64,000 bases of DNA from Abelmoschus esculentus (GCA_035048815.1 JAUCBN010000012.1:11203001-11267000), one strand, 5' to 3'; positions 34,728 through 48,039 are shown, counted from the first letter of the stretch. Program-made: numbers and translations. The notes: generated from the sequence alone by a model not told the origin.

Positions 34728-36217
34728 TTCATTTTGATTGGTGTAATATTTTACTAGTCGACTACTTTGATGTTAATATTGTTGAAATCTATGTTGAGTA
34801 ATGTTGGTGGTCTAGGACGTGAGTGAAGACCCATGCTCGGAGGTATGAATCTTTCTAGTCGTGTCTGAGTACGAATACTCGTGTTGCGGTTAGAACGTTA
34901 GTATTATCGTAGTTTATCAATACTAAGTACCGGTTTGTAAAAAATAAAGCATTCAATAATGCAACTTAGTGTTACAAGATTTATTAAATTAATCCAAGGG
35001 TTCTTAGAAGCTTACAAGGGCTTATTAAGCTTCTAACGAACTATAATAAATAGAAACAAAAAGGAAATGAAAGTGTAGAACTAATATTTTAATGTAATAA
35101 TTGAAAAAGTTTGGGACTAATTTTAAAAATAATTTTATGTCCAAATAACTTGAAAATATATTTAAGACGTTTTTGATAAGTTTTCAGATATGTTTTAAAG
35201 ACACCAGAGTGTATAAAATGTCTCAAACGTTTTGATACGCTTCCCAAGTGTTTTGATACAGCTTGTCTGTTTTCAAAGGAAATTGCGTAGGCGTTTCGAT
35301 ATGCCCCTTAGGCGTTTCGATACGTTTTGTTACTAGAAAATTTGGTTTCGATACCAGCCTTGGCTGTTTTGGTAAACCTCCAACGACTTTATAAAAAAAC
35401 GACTTGTAAGCATTTCGATATCGATTCTTAAATGCAGGTTCAATGCTACTTTTCAAAGAGGCGATATCAAAATGGCTTCTACGCATTTCGATACCATATG
35501 CACTAGAAGTAGAAATCAACCTTGAAACAAGCTTTACATGGCTCTAAATCAATCCTAATGGTCACCAATGACTAGAAACTCAATTGGGATGATAAAAGAA
35601 AGTCTCAAGCATCAAGAGAAGACTAATGTTTCAATTGTAACAACATTATGATCAAGAAATGTCTTAGTGCATAATTCATATCTTTTGGGTAGACAATACT
35701 TGTGAGCTTAGTATATGTATGCTCAAGTGTCTTAGGATTGGATGAATGCTTAGATTGCAAACATTAGCCTTATTAGAAGGATTAATAAGTTTGCTAAGTT
35801 TTCTCTTTGTGAGTAAATTACCAAAGTTCGATTGTGAACTTTGGATGTTTGATTCGGGTTGTGAATCAAGGTTGTAAGGTTATTGCGTTGTTCCTTAAAA
35901 GGTTGAATTCTTAGTTAATTGTGAAAATCCTTAATGGAAAGCTAAGGTAGTGGATATAGGACTTGAGTTAAAAGTCTGAACCACTCTAAATCCTTGTGTC
36001 CAGATTCTTTAATTTTGCTTCTACCACAAATCACCGCTTCCACCATAAATCACCTAAATTAGCTTTTCTCCATAATTGGCTAAGTTTAATCGATTATGAA
36101 TCAAGCACTTCAAACCTAACAGAAAGTATAAACCTGAATGAGAATAAAATAATTAAAGAATCCTTTTACAAATATAAATTAAGGATTGATGATGTACAAA
36201 TATAAAATTATGTACGA
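34728..36217. other. unassigned repeat DNA with cgtttcgatac motifs
   Basis: At 35,225-35,500 the phrases gcgtttcgatac, gttttgatac and catttcgatacc occur at least seven times at irregular spacing, related to the motif of LTR family F. The minus frame at 35,519-35,223 is a by-product of these. No domain is seen in the remainder. Confidence 0.4.
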
Positions 36218-36445
36218 CTACTTTTCTTATGTTCTACATTCCAAACTATATTGTGTTCATCGTAGCATTTTTCTTAACATTATCCCTTCTCAAACCTTTT
36301 CCCCGTGGTTTCAGGACTGCTCTGCAAAGCCTGCTTGCCTTTCTTGCCATAGGCTTTGTCCAATCAATATGTCTAATAGCCTCATGCATCCAATTTAACC
36401 TATAAAGTTATCATGATATTTTCAGTACTGTTTTTGATTTTGATT
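36218..36445 (+). pseudogene. second fragment of ankyrin/PGG gene
   Basis: DNA closely matches 24,385-24,610 of the intact gene (ttcttatgtt(c/t)tacattcca; cttttcccc(g/a)tggtttcagg), covering the membrane segments just after the PGG domain. It overlaps in content with the fragment at 29,455, and the order is reversed along the chromosome, so they come from separate partial copies or a rearranged one. Frames are broken after ASCIQFNL. Confidence 0.8.
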
Positions 36446-37960
36446 AGGTACGTAAAAAATTGACCCAACCTGAAAATTCAACTAAAATTTATTCGAGTCA
36501 TAACCTAATTTGACTCGGAAATGCAATGATCCGAACCTGATCTGTATATGACTATTGTTGACCCGAACCCGAGTTGGACCTGTTAATGTAGTAATTGAAC
36601 CAAAACTATATCTAATCGAGAATGACTAAAACCCGATTTCAACCTTTTACCGTGGACCTGAAACCCGACCTGTATCCGACTGAAACGATCTCGAACCTGA
36701 GTTTGACTTGGTAGATAATCGATATTATCCAACTGAATTGACCCAATACCTGATTTTACCCGAATTGTTTTAAACCCGACCAGATAAATGACTTGACTTG
36801 TTTTGAACCCAACCCGTTATTAACCTGAATTAATATTAACAAGACTTAATATTTATATGACATATAATTAACTATATCTATAATTTGATGAATTTAAAAT
36901 ATTGGTAAATATAATTAGGCTTAAAATGATAGAATTAGACATGATAATTGATTTAGGGATTAATATTTAAATTTAGTATTATATATTTAATTAAATTAAT
37001 TTATTTTTTAAGTATTTTATTTATTTTTAATGTATTTAATTATAATTATAATTTTAAATTAATATTTCATTAAAAATTATAATTTTAAATTAATATTACA
37101 TTAAATTAAATTAACTTATTGAACTTATTATTAATTTAGTTAAATTAAAATATAAAAACATAAATTTTAAATATAATTAAAAGAATTCTAAAATTAAAGG
37201 TATATTTTTACTAAACTAATCTAAATTATGACTCAATTAAATTAAACCAAAATAATTGATAAAAAAATAAATTATGACTCAATTAAATCAAAACAAAATA
37301 ATTGATAAAAAGAAACAAAAAGCAATTGATAAAAAAAATAAAAAGACAGAATTTTGGAGGGAAATAAGACACTATTTTTTAAGTTTAAGATTAATTTACT
37401 TTTAGTACTTAAAATTTTGAAGGATGTAAGTTACCAAAATTTTGGAGGGAATTAGAAATAATTTTTGATTATCATACAAAAAAGAGAGAAAAATAACAAA
37501 ATTTTGGAGGAAATTAATATATATAGTAATTTTTGGAGGATTGTTATTATTATTACAATATATAATCAAATAATAAACTTTAATTAAATATAATCAATTA
37601 AAATATAAAAAAGTAGATTGGATTTAGATATTCAATTGATACTACTCTAGGTCGGGTAAAAAAAATTGTATATTTTTATATAGGTCGCGCCTAAAAAATC
37701 GAATCTCGTTCCGCTCTACACCTTATTTTATAATTATTTCAATTTGGTTATGATTAATCAAAAATTAAATTTTAAATTTTATTTTTTATTTGATTTGATC
37801 CTCATTTAATTAAAATCAGATTATATATTTTAAAATTATTTCAATTTAATCATAGTGAATTAATTTAGTGATTGAAAATTTTGTCTTAAAGAACTAGCTT
37901 GGTGATTTAGGCTTAGGGGATTACTGTTTGCGCTTAAAGAATTAATAATATACGTATATT
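36446..37960. repeat. GACCC-rich and AT-rich repeat tract
   Basis: The phrases gacccaacc, gacccgaac and acccgacc recur through 36,455-36,830, the inverse of the GGGTC tract at 13,125. Then follow repeats of aattttggagggaa (37,345-37,530) and, at 37,765-37,890, the inverted counterpart of 14,462-14,585. Probably one decayed DNA-transposon family present twice; ends not defined. Confidence 0.4.
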
Positions 37961-38345
37961 AATTAAATAAATATACATACATTAATTCATAAAAAAATTA
38001 AATACATATATTAATATACATTTAAGTATATTATATATATATATATATATATTAAAGTATATTATATATATATTTAATGTATACATATATTAATACATAC
38101 ATCTAGTATCTATGCATATATATAAGTAATAAGTATACATACACATACATACTTATATATAAGTATACATACAATATATATTATATATACTTAAATATTA
38201 TATACATATATTAATGTATACTATATAATATATAAGTATATATATACTTACATACATACATATATTATATACAAATACATACATATTATATATTTATATA
38301 TATAGAATAATTCTATATGTAATATAAATTTTATATAGAATATAT
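37960..38345. repeat. (TA)n/(TACA)n microsatellite-like tract
   Basis: Nearly 400 bases of atatat, tacatacata and tatataag with almost no G or C, including an uninterrupted (at)n run near 38,031-38,051. Confidence 0.85.
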
Positions 38346-38429
38346 TTCATATATAATATAAATTTCATATTTTCACTTTTGAAATGCATTAAACCATATT
38401 GTATAGATATAAATTATAATGTATTAAAG

Positions 38430-40980
38430 TACATTAAATCTATTGATTTACACTATGATCCTTTTGTGGCTATTGTTGCTCCTAAGCTTGCCTTGCCAAA
38501 TGTCGAACCTGACACTGCTCAAGTCAATCTCCTTGTGGTTGCACTTCCTGATTCTTCAATTACATGGTTTCCTAATTCAGGTGTTACCCATCATGTGACA
38601 AACACTCCACCTGCAACTTCATCCTCTAATCCTTTATTTTGGTAAGCAAAAAGTCCTTATAGGTGATGATTTTGTTCTTTCTATCTCCCATTTAGGTCAT
38701 AAAATATTTGCTACAACTACTCGACAATTGCATCTATCTCATTTGTTGCATGTGTCACAAATCACTCGCAATCTTTTATCAGTTTTTAAATTTACTATTG
38801 ATAAAAATATTTATTTAGAATTTCATGCCAATTATTATTGTGTAAAGGATAAAAGCACAGGTGTTACAATTCTCCATGGGTCTCAAGATGATAGACTTTA
38901 CTCTTTTACTGGTACTAATGTTTCTCCTAGGTTGTTGCGTATGTGGCTGCTACATCTTTTCAAGCTTCTTTCTGGCTATGACATCAACAATTTGGATATC
39001 CTTCTCGTGATGTACTTAGTCTTGTTTTAAATAAACGAGTTACTATAGATAAGTATGCTTTATGTACTATATGTCAACAAGGTAAAAGTCATGGTCTTTC
39101 TTTTAAATCATCTGATACTGTATACTCCAAACCATTTGAACTTGTAGAAGTCAATGTATGAAAAACAACATCTATTGTCTCTAATAGATATCATTATTGT
39201 GTTTTATTTGTTGACTTAAGTTTACGTTATTGTTGGTTATACTTGCTTTAAGAATAAGTCTGATGTTACAATTGCATTTTTATTATTTTATACACTTGTC
39301 TGCAATCAGTTTAGAACAAACAGCGAGGCCATCCAAACAGATGGTGACGGGAAGTTTCAAGTTATTACCCTTTTTCTTGTTCAGCATGGTATTCAGTGCC
39401 GACTCACTTATTCTTATACATCACAATAAAATGGCGTGATAGAGCGCAAGCATCACGATCTTGTTGAGACAATAGTCACACTCCTTGTCCAAGCGCACAT
39501 GCCATTCAAATACTGGTCATATACAATTATTATTGCTTCTTATCAACAGGTTGCCTACGAGAGTTCTCAATGATCTATATCCCTTTCAAAAACTCACAGT
39601 TAGACCTCCTAATTATAAGTTTTTTAGGGTTTTTGATTGTGGGTGCTATCCTCACTTACGCCACTCAAGGAACCAAGGACCCAAAGCCCTCCCACATCGT
39701 CAACCTCCACCACAAGCTACTGTCAATCGATATGCCATGGTTAATAGAAGCAAGGTTGGAATCTCTAAACCTAAGCTCTATAATGTGCAGTTTAGTTCCA
39801 CCTCAACATTGGTGCATGAAGAATTACAACATCCGAATTGGGCAGATGCAGTTATGAAAGAATATAATGCTTTGTTTGATAATTCAACATAGGAGTTGGT
39901 ATCTTTGCCAGCTGGGAAGAAAGTTATTGGTTGTAAATTGTTGTTTCGGTTAAAACAAAATTCTGATGGCTTAATTAATAAGTTTAAGGTTTGACTCATT
40001 GTCAAAGGATTTGCATAAATTTCTGACTTCAATTTTCTTAAAACATTCAGTCCGATGATTCATTTCACAACCATCAATGTATTGTTATCCTTAGCAGTCA
40101 CACGAGCCTGGCCCATACATTAAGTCGAGGTAAATAATGCATTTCTGAAAGGAGACTTGGCTGAGGTGATATACATCCAACAACCACTTAATTTTGTTCA
40201 AACTGATGCAACTTGTATACCCTTAGTCTGTCAATTAAAGAAAGCTTTATATGGATTGCGACAGGCTTCTCGCAATTGATTTCTTAAGCTTACTCATTGC
40301 TTGTAGGGTTTTGGTCATGCTTCTGACACCTCGCTCTTTATTTGGCTTATTGAAACTCACACGACCTATGTAATGATTTATGTTAATGATATCCTTATCA
40401 CTAGTACTTCCACCAGTCATGTACAACAGGTGATCACCACTCTTCATGATCAATTTTCTATCAAAGACTTGGGTCAGCTCTATTATATTTTGGGTATTGA
40501 TATTAAACAGTATGTACATGGAATCTTCTTTAAGTCAGAAATAATATGCTATTTATTTATTACAGAAAACTGATCTCCTTGATATACATCCAACTGCTAC
40601 ACCAATAATTACATATCCTAAGCTCAGTTGACATTAAGGTGAACTCTTAAGAAATGTTCAAGGGTATCGTAGTGTAGTGGGCGCTCTTCAGTATCTCTGT
40701 CACACTCGACCAGATCTTTCCTATGAAGTTAGTAAAGTTACCCAATACATACAATCTCCTACAGAAACATATTGGACAAAAGTTAAACGTATTCTCCAAT
40801 ACTTAAAAGGTTTCCTTGATCTTAGGATATGGTTTACACCTCAACAACAGGATGATGAAACTCTAGTTGGATTCTCTGCTGCTAACTGGGGCATCGACAT
40901 TGATGATCGACGTTCTACAACTCGTTATTGTGTTCTTCTTGGTAAGCATTTACTCTCCTGGTAACTAAAGATGAAAACAA
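38430..40980 (+). pseudogene. Ty1/copia polyprotein, decayed (element G)
   Basis: Domains in order: protease remnant WFPNSGVTHHVTN (38,560; DSG Asp changed to Asn); GAG-pre-integrase HLSHLLHVSQITRNLLSVF (38,729) and GVTILHGSQDDRLYSF; integrase CTICQQGKSH (39,068), YHYCVLFVDLSLRYCWLY (39,190), INRLPTRVLNDLYPF (39,550); RT from about 39,790 with FLKGDL-like and GLRQASRN blocks; MIYVNDILIT at 40,371, where catalytic YVDD has become YVND; FSIKDLGQLYYILGI; RNase H ALQYLCHTRPDLSYEVSKV to GKHLLSW (40,964). There are many frameshifts. It ends abruptly at 40,980 against an LTR. No 5' LTR seen. Confidence 0.85.
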
Positions 40981-42303
40981 TGATGAGCACTTAAAAGTCC
41001 TCATTTTTCATATCATTTCTTCACTCATTTACTGATAATAAAGACAGAATCAAAGGAGATAATAGGATATTTCTTGTTATTTTCCATATCTCAGCATTCG
41101 AACACTGACTTTATGAATTCATCGATTATTTGGTATAAAACATATACGTTTTATAGTTTTCTTTCTTAGACAGGAAACTATATCACAGAGAGGACCAAAG
41201 AAGAAAATAGATGCTGAATTGCAAATGAAGCACCCACCACGGCAGAAATTTGAAGGTCGTCGCGGTAGAATAAAATATAACAACTGGTGCTCAACAGAAA
41301 GAGGAAAGATACCGATCTTAACGGACAAAGAGAAAGAGAAAGAAGAAGCTCAGTTAGGAGGTAAAACCTATGTCAAAGCCAACCGCGAGAAAGAAGAGAT
41401 ATTTTAGGAAATAAGATTAAATTAATATAGTTCAATTAGGAATTAGATTTCTTTCCCGTTTAGAACTCTTTCCATGCATGAAAAGATCAACTTAGGGCTT
41501 GGCCTATATAAGGCACTTATTAGGTTTAGGTTTAGTGTGGAGTCGAGATGGATTCTCACTTTATTATATCTTTAGCCGATGCCTCCATCATGTTTTAAGT
41601 CTTTCGGAGGTTTAGATTGTTTGTGGAGTAGTCAGGGATGAAGGTTATGTTATGTTTGATATTTATTAATGCAAAACCTATTTCATAGTTTATTCTCTCT
41701 TGTTAGTTAATCTTCTTGCATATGAGCTCGAAAGATAAGTATGTGAGAAAAAATCATTTGCCTAACATCGGGAGATGTAAGTTCACGAAACGAGAGAATA
41801 CGGTCTTTGCTCATGGGCATTGACTAATCCGTCAAGGATTTCAGCGACTAATAAGACACATGTGTTTGGTTGTTGTCCGCCCTTGATTCACGGCGGGAGG
41901 TATCATCAAGACATGGATTTCAACAGTTCTCTTCGCTTAGGGATAAGGAAGAAGACATACAAGGATGCTTTGTCGAACTATGGAATGTTGAATTGTCGAT
42001 AAGGCATAACCCCGCCTAGGCAGCTACGGCGATCCTTTGTGTGATCCGCCGAGATGGTAGTTCAAACTATTGCATTAATAAGTGGATACTTAACATAACT
42101 GGACTTTCCTATACAAAGTACTCAATCTAGCCTCGTTTTTATCTTATTATTTCTTTATTTAATTTAATGCTTTTATATTTATCTTAGTCATAATTCAACC
42201 TTTCAAATTACTTGTGTTTTTAGTTTTCTTAGTGCAGTTATAAGAAGTAGCAAGGTTTACTCAGTCCTTATAGGACCGATATCTTAAATACTACAATCTA
42301 GCA
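40981..42303 (+). repeat. LTR family D, copy 1
   Basis: Starts TGATGAGCAC and ends tacaatctagca. It shares the TGATGAG(T/C)GC start with the inverted LTRs of elements B and C, so it belongs to the same Athila/Tat-like superfamily but in plus orientation. A good TATA box (ctatataag, 41,504-41,512) lies in ggcctatataaggc. Frames 41,219-41,407 and 41,820-42,002 show no domain. Flank before it: aacaa; after it: aagat. Confidence 0.6.
41504..41512 (+). promoter_or_regulatory. TATA box of LTR family D
   Basis: ctatataag within ggcctatataaggcac; conserved at 43,233-43,241 in the second copy although the flanks differ. It is the likely RNA polymerase II promoter of the element and fixes the plus orientation of the LTR. 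Confidence 0.55.
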
Positions 42304-42344
42304 AAGATGGAATTAACAGAACTCCATAGCCTTCATCAAACAAA

Positions 42345-42699
42345 TTCATTTTTTGTCTAAACATGTTGAAATATTTTTGGAAAAGACTTTGATCATTCCA
42401 TCAGCAATCTAGTTCTTTGATAGCTCATGATTTACTCTTATTTTGTTAGCTTCTATCTTTTTTCACACAAAGTGGACATCTAATTTCCCATGCTTTGTTT
42501 TAGAATGATACACTGGATTATTGTTCATAGATATTGCACTGGAGTTATCACTCCAAACAACTGGAGTGTTGGCTACCTCAACTTTCATTTCTTTTAATAA
42601 TACATTCAACCACATTATATCTGATGTTGCATCGGCTAAGCTTGTATATTTTGTCTTTGTTGTAGATCTAGACACTGTTTTTTTCTTCTTCGAGCATAG
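42345..42699 (-). pseudogene. antisense copia RNase H C-terminal fragment
   Basis: On the minus strand: TVSRSTTKTKYTSLADA, then MWLNVLLKEMKVEVA, PVVWSDNSSAISMNNNPVYH and SKTKHGKLDVHFV, the well-conserved end of the copia RNase H domain. It continues in broken form to IADGMIKVFSK (ADIFTK-like) near 42,380. It is enclosed between two same-orientation D LTRs and lies opposite in strand to copia element G. Which element it came from is unclear. Confidence 0.8.
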
Positions 42700-43799
42700 T
42701 GGTGAGTTTATATTAGTCCTAATTTTTATATCATTTTTTTACTCAATTATTGCAAATAAATGACAGAATTAAGTACAATATTGGATAATTTTGAGTATTT
42801 TCCCTATTCCAGCATCTTAACACAAATTTTATAGATTTATCTATTATTTAGCATAAAACAGATATGTTTGATAGTTTTCTTTCTTAAACATGAAACTACC
42901 CCATAGGAAATACAAGAGAAGATAACAGATGCTAGAAAATAAAGGTGGTTTGCAAATAAGCACTCGCCATGACAACACTTTGGAGGCCACGGTAGTAGAT
43001 TGAAGACGATAACTAGTGCTCGATAGATAGAGAAAAAGATGTCGATCCTAATGGATACAATGCAAGAAGAAACTAGAGTGGATAAAATGAGTCAAGCAAT
43101 GGTCAAAAGTCAATGCAATAATAAAAGAGTTATTTTAGGAAATAGAAAAAAGTGTTATAATTTAAAAAAGAGTTATATTCTTTTCCTTTTAGAACTCTTT
43201 CCTTCTATAAAAGACTTTAACCTAGGCTTGGCCTATATAAGCCATTCATTAGGGTTAGGAGAGAACAAGTCGGGTTCTCACAGTAAAACCTAAAGTCGAC
43301 GACAAAGCTATTATGTTTTAAATTTCCACCGAGGCTTAGGTTTTTGCAGAGTAGTTGGGGAAGAAGGTTGTACCTATTTGATATTTATTAATATAAACTT
43401 TATTTTCATAGTTTATTCTCTCTTGACGTTTACTCTTCTTTGCAAATGAGCTCGAGATGATAGTATATGAAGAAAAACCTATTTGTCTAATATTGGGAGA
43501 GTTAGGCTCACGAAACGAGAGAGTACGATCTATGCTCAAGGGAATCGACTAATCCGTAAGGGTTTCAACAATTAAAAGGATGCATGTGATTGGTTGTTAT
43601 TCATCCTTCATTCACGACGGAAGATATAATCAAGACATGGATTTAAATAGTTCTTCGAGCTTAGGGATAAGGAAGAGATATACGAGAATGCTCTATCGAA
43701 CTATGAAAAAATCAATTGTCGACAAAGCATAACCCCGCCGAGGCAACTAAGGCGATCCTTAGTGTGACCACCGTGGCGGCAATTTAACCCGATGCATTA

Positions 43800-45142
43800 T
43801 GATGCGTGTTAGATATGCGCAATTTAGTGCAAATGAACACGTCGCCAAGTAATAAAGTGATAAGTATCAAGTATCGTCTCCACAGGGATTGGACTACTTA
43901 ATATGCTTTCTTTGATCTTCTTGCTCTGTAAAGAAATAAAGTAAAAACACAGATTATTAGGTTGTGATTTAACTAAATGAAGAAAACTAAATAAAAATAA
44001 AAAAATCAAATAGAGATAGTGTCTAGGATCCAGTTGTATTGTATAGAGGATTTAGTTGAATTGTTTTTGTCAAATGCAATTGCACAACACTGTCGCGACA
44101 GAACTGTAGATTACTGCCTCAACAATGAAGATACTCGCCCGCCGCGGCAATCCTTTGCTCTTGGGCAGACTTTACCAAAGTTTGGCAAAGTGTCTTTTGA
44201 TGACTCCGCTTATCCCTAAGTCAAAGTACTGTTGATGACTAGTCCTTGATGATACCTCCCGGCATGAATCAATTATAATCACCAACCAATCCCACACTTC
44301 TATTAGCCGCTAAAACTCTAAACCTATCCCTAGGCCGAGTTAATGCTCCGTGATAGAAACACCATACTTATTTCTTTCGTGAATCTAACTCTCCCAATAT
44401 TAGATAAATAGATAACTTACAAACTTCTCTCCCGTGCTTGAATGTAAGAACAAGGAATGACAAAATATAAGCAAACTTTGATATTTTATTGTATTGGAAA
44501 CAAGAAACAAAGTTTAACTTCCTCACACTAATACTTGACAACCTTCACCTAAGCCTAACAAACTTAGAACATAATGTAAAAGAAAAGAAAAACTAAAAGA
44601 TGAAATCTAAGCTATCTATAAACTGATTTATCTCTTAAGTCGAGTTCTCTTGCTCCTTTGGACGGATAGGTCTTATATAAGCTTGGTCTAGGGCAAACCT
44701 TTCCTAAATAGAATACAACTTGGAGTAGGGAACAAGTCATGTACATAAATCAAATATTTTCAAGTTTATTCCTTCTAGAAGGCTTTCTCGTGTGGTCTTG
44801 TCTTTGGGCTTTCTACGTGTTTATCCAGCTCTAATCCTTGGGTTTCTTGTCCAGTAGCGTTATCCTCATTTTTCTCCTCATCTTGCCAACCACATCACTA
44901 CTTGTCTTTTGTTACCTCGGTATCAGGTGCTGCCTCGGCCTTAAGTTGCTGCCACAGCAATACTTCTTTCTGCATAGATATAAAAATGCAGTAAAGTATG
45001 TCTTTTCTATAAATATTATCTTTAACAACAAAATCCTAAATATATCACATTAAGTACATGATTTGGTTCAAGTAGGTGTAGAATTGATGATTAATGCCCA
45101 TGAAAAGTGTAGAAAGTGATAGTTAGTTGAGCACTTATCACA
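43800..45142 (-). repeat. 3' LTR of element C
   Basis: 1,343 bases; pairs with 59,299-60,619 along its whole length (tgatgcgtgttagatatgcg to gagc(a/c)(c/t)ttatca). A TATA-like cttatataag lies at 44,672-44,681. The inverse of the polypurine tract, caccccaaactcg, follows at 45,143. Confidence 0.85.
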
Positions 45143-46060
45143 CCCCAAACTCGAACTATTGCTTGTCCTCAAGTAATGCAAACCATCAATTTGTCAAACT
45201 TTATTCCCTCTTGGTCTTATGTTTTCATCTATTCTCCCCACCATAACTATGTTCATTCTTTAGACTTAACTTTTCGGTTACCTAAGGGTTTACCTAGAAG
45301 ACAGGCTATAAGGTTTTGTGAGTGTGTGCGTTTTTGTGTACAAGTTTGATTAAGGGCCTTGTTAGATAAACTCTAAGTTCAAGACAAATAGACTTGGATT
45401 TAGTGTACTCTTTTTTTCTAAACAACCAATTCTTGAGTCAATTTCGGATACCTCAAATATTGTGTTTTTTTCTTCATTATTTCCTTATTTCTTTTCTATT
45501 CTTTTAAGCATACTAGAGCCAATTTCGGGCACCTCTAGCATGAAGAAGAGTAGTTCCTAGAGTCGGTGATTGACACCTCTAGTCACCTTTCCAAAGATCT
45601 AAGTCTTTATCACCTAAGTTTATTAAAAGAATTTCTATAGCCAAACAAGTCCCAAAAGTGTTTTAGGATCAACATTATAGCAAACTTCTAAGTTTTCTCC
45701 TTAAGTATTCTAGGGTTAAGCCTTTAAAATAGAACCTAATCATGGTAAGGAGAAAGATTTCAATAGCCTTAAAAGAATAAACTAAGGCTATACTGATGAT
45801 GAGAAGTGCAAGAGTATGGGCAACAATTTTAAGTAAAGTGGTGGACATAAAAAAATTATCACTTAAAACTCCCTTTTCATGGTAAGACCGTGGTAGTGGA
45901 TTGCCTCGAAAGTGGCTCTACACCCCCAAACTCGAACCAAGCATTGTCTTCATTACTTAAATTAGGGGAAAACAATAGGCAACAAAATATAAAAAGGAAA
46001 CAAGTAATAAAAGCAACATAAAATAAATTTATAAGGACTCCAAAGAGCTGTCCTCTATAA
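45143..46060 (-). other. 3' untranslated region of element C
   Basis: Starts with the polypurine tract (45,143-45,158 on the plus strand). It shares phrases with the same region of B, for example ctagagccaatttcgggcac (45,508) with ctagagccaatttcaggcac (51,790) and aaactcgaactattgcttgt. No coding. Confidence 0.7.
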
Positions 46061-47550
46061 TTAATTTTCTGGATCTTGCTGCTGATTGTTGCATCCTTGG
46101 TGATGGTGATGGTTGAGTCTTTGCTTGTCGTGGCGTCTAGACTCTTCTAGGTGTTGTTCGTTACATAGGAGTGTTCACATCTTCTTCTCCTTCATCTTCG
46201 GTCACCATTACATCAGTCCCTCCATCGTTTTCTGGATCTACCCAAGCATGGTGAATGGTCAGCCCGACAGCGTCTGAACTTTGGTGTACATAGGCATCTA
46301 TCTCTTCTGATAGACTGCCCATGATGATGGGGGATCTTTGGAGTGCTAAAGACTGTCCTCCTCTTGGAAGGTCTTCCGCTGGTAGATAATGCCGTGGAAG
46401 AATCTACTATCCTAGATGGTCCAGCAACGTGAAAATGTTACTTAGTGCCTATGGGGAAAAATAATCTCGGTCCTCTTGGAGCTGGTGTTGTCTCAGTGTA
46501 GGGTGAAGCTGTTACAAACATGTTAGTGGGGAACTCTAGAAACTGTACCCCTTGGCCTGGAAAGTTATGGAGCATCATTTTGGCAAGTGTGCTGTTGAAG
46601 TCTCTTTGATACTTCATGTATCTCTACTACCTAAGATCCATAGCTGTCATCCTTTGTAGTATTTTTTGGTATTGGTCTACTGCGGCAGTGGTGTGGGCAA
46701 TGTCAGGTATGTCTGTCGTGTATTGGGCCCCGATAGTAGTGTCAGTAGTGAACTGCTATGGAGTTGCCTTGACTGGTTCTGCTTGCATGATCGGTATGAT
46801 CTTGTGGAAGAAGTCTCTGGTCCATCCTCTTCTATTAGCTGTGAATTCATTTGTTTCGCCAGTGTGTACACCTGTAGCATTACAAATACCAGTAATTAAA
46901 GAAGGGAAATATAAAGGGCTTTTATCCTTCTTAACGCATTCATAAATTTCTAGTAAAATAATTTCTCCAACGTTGATGCTCCTTTTGTTGATGATTGATT
47001 AGATGAGCACCAAACTCCTTCGGTCTACCATACTATTATGGAAGGTTGGGATGAGGCATCTCTTTACAAAGGTGTTCCAAAGCTTGACCTCTGGTTTAAG
47101 GTTTTGCCTTACCACGGATCCTTTATGGGTACCATATTCTCAAGGGGTATTGTCATAGCAAAGGTCGTCCTTTATTAGATCATAATCTTCAGTTATGACA
47201 TCCTCCATGAATTCGGCATGGCCATCACGTATAGGGACAAGGCCGTAGAAATCGTTGATTGTCTCGGCATCGAGCTTGACAGGCCTGCCTCGGTAGTGGA
47301 CAAAAAGAGAGTCCTTGCTTGAGACGTGTGCATAGAATTCTCGCACGATATTGGCATTGGCCTAGATTGGTTGGAGGCAGAAAATCTCTCAATCTTGATA
47401 TTTTATCTTATCGAACAAGTAGTGTTCGATGCCAAAATTTTCTTCATCGGACTGTTGGAACCCTTGTTCCTCTCATAATTGTCGAGCAATGAAAGACTTG
47501 TTGAATCAGTCTTCAACAGCGACTGGGGCAAAGCGTCTGTAGGTGGCCAT
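46061..47550 (-). pseudogene. Athila-type transposon protein, env position
   Basis: The frame starts with ATG at 47,550 (MATYRRFAP) and ends with TAA at 46,061. The diagnostic block is ANIVREFYAHV, VHYRGRPVKLDAETINDFYG near 47,220-47,360, which I know from the plant-transposon-protein family found after or near pol in Athila-like elements. Its function is unknown; an envelope-like role has been proposed for some relatives only from position. Several stops (near 47,505, 47,470 and 47,365) show decay. Element B has no equivalent ORF in this place. Confidence 0.65.
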
Positions 47551-48039
47551 GAGTAAGTAGATTGAGAGTTGAGGTTCTTAGAGATTTTCTTTGAAGAGTT
47601 TCTGAAAATTGCAAGAAGGCTTGTAAGTAGGCAGAGAGTATTGTGAGAGCAAGATTAGCAAAGATTCTAAAGACAACAAGAATGCAAGAGAATAGTTCAA
47701 GAGGGAGAGATTGCTTATATAGGAATCAGCCTTGTGACCGTTTTAATAACTAGCCGTTTTGTAACCGTTTAACTTTTACTAACGTCTGTATTTACTGTCG
47801 TGGCGAGAATCTCGAAAGACTAGCCATTACGTTATTTCTGCCCGTTAGTACTGCTGCGGCTCTAACACTTTTTTTCTGCCTCGACAGGATTCCTGCTATG
47901 AACTATTTCTCCTTTATTCTTGCTTATTGTCCTAAGAAAAATTAAACAAAAACAAGAAAATTAATTAAAAGCAAAATAAAAAAAATAACTTTAAACTAAA
48001 CTAATCCTAATATAATATTAAAAAGAGAGGGGGGAGATT
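47551..48039. other. non-coding gap in element C
   Basis: Lies between the integrase tail and the env-position ORF. It contains cctataagcaatctctccctc-like leader sequence on the minus strand and GC-rich patches with gccgcggc-like motifs (about 47,800-47,885). No frame is seen. Confidence 0.5.
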
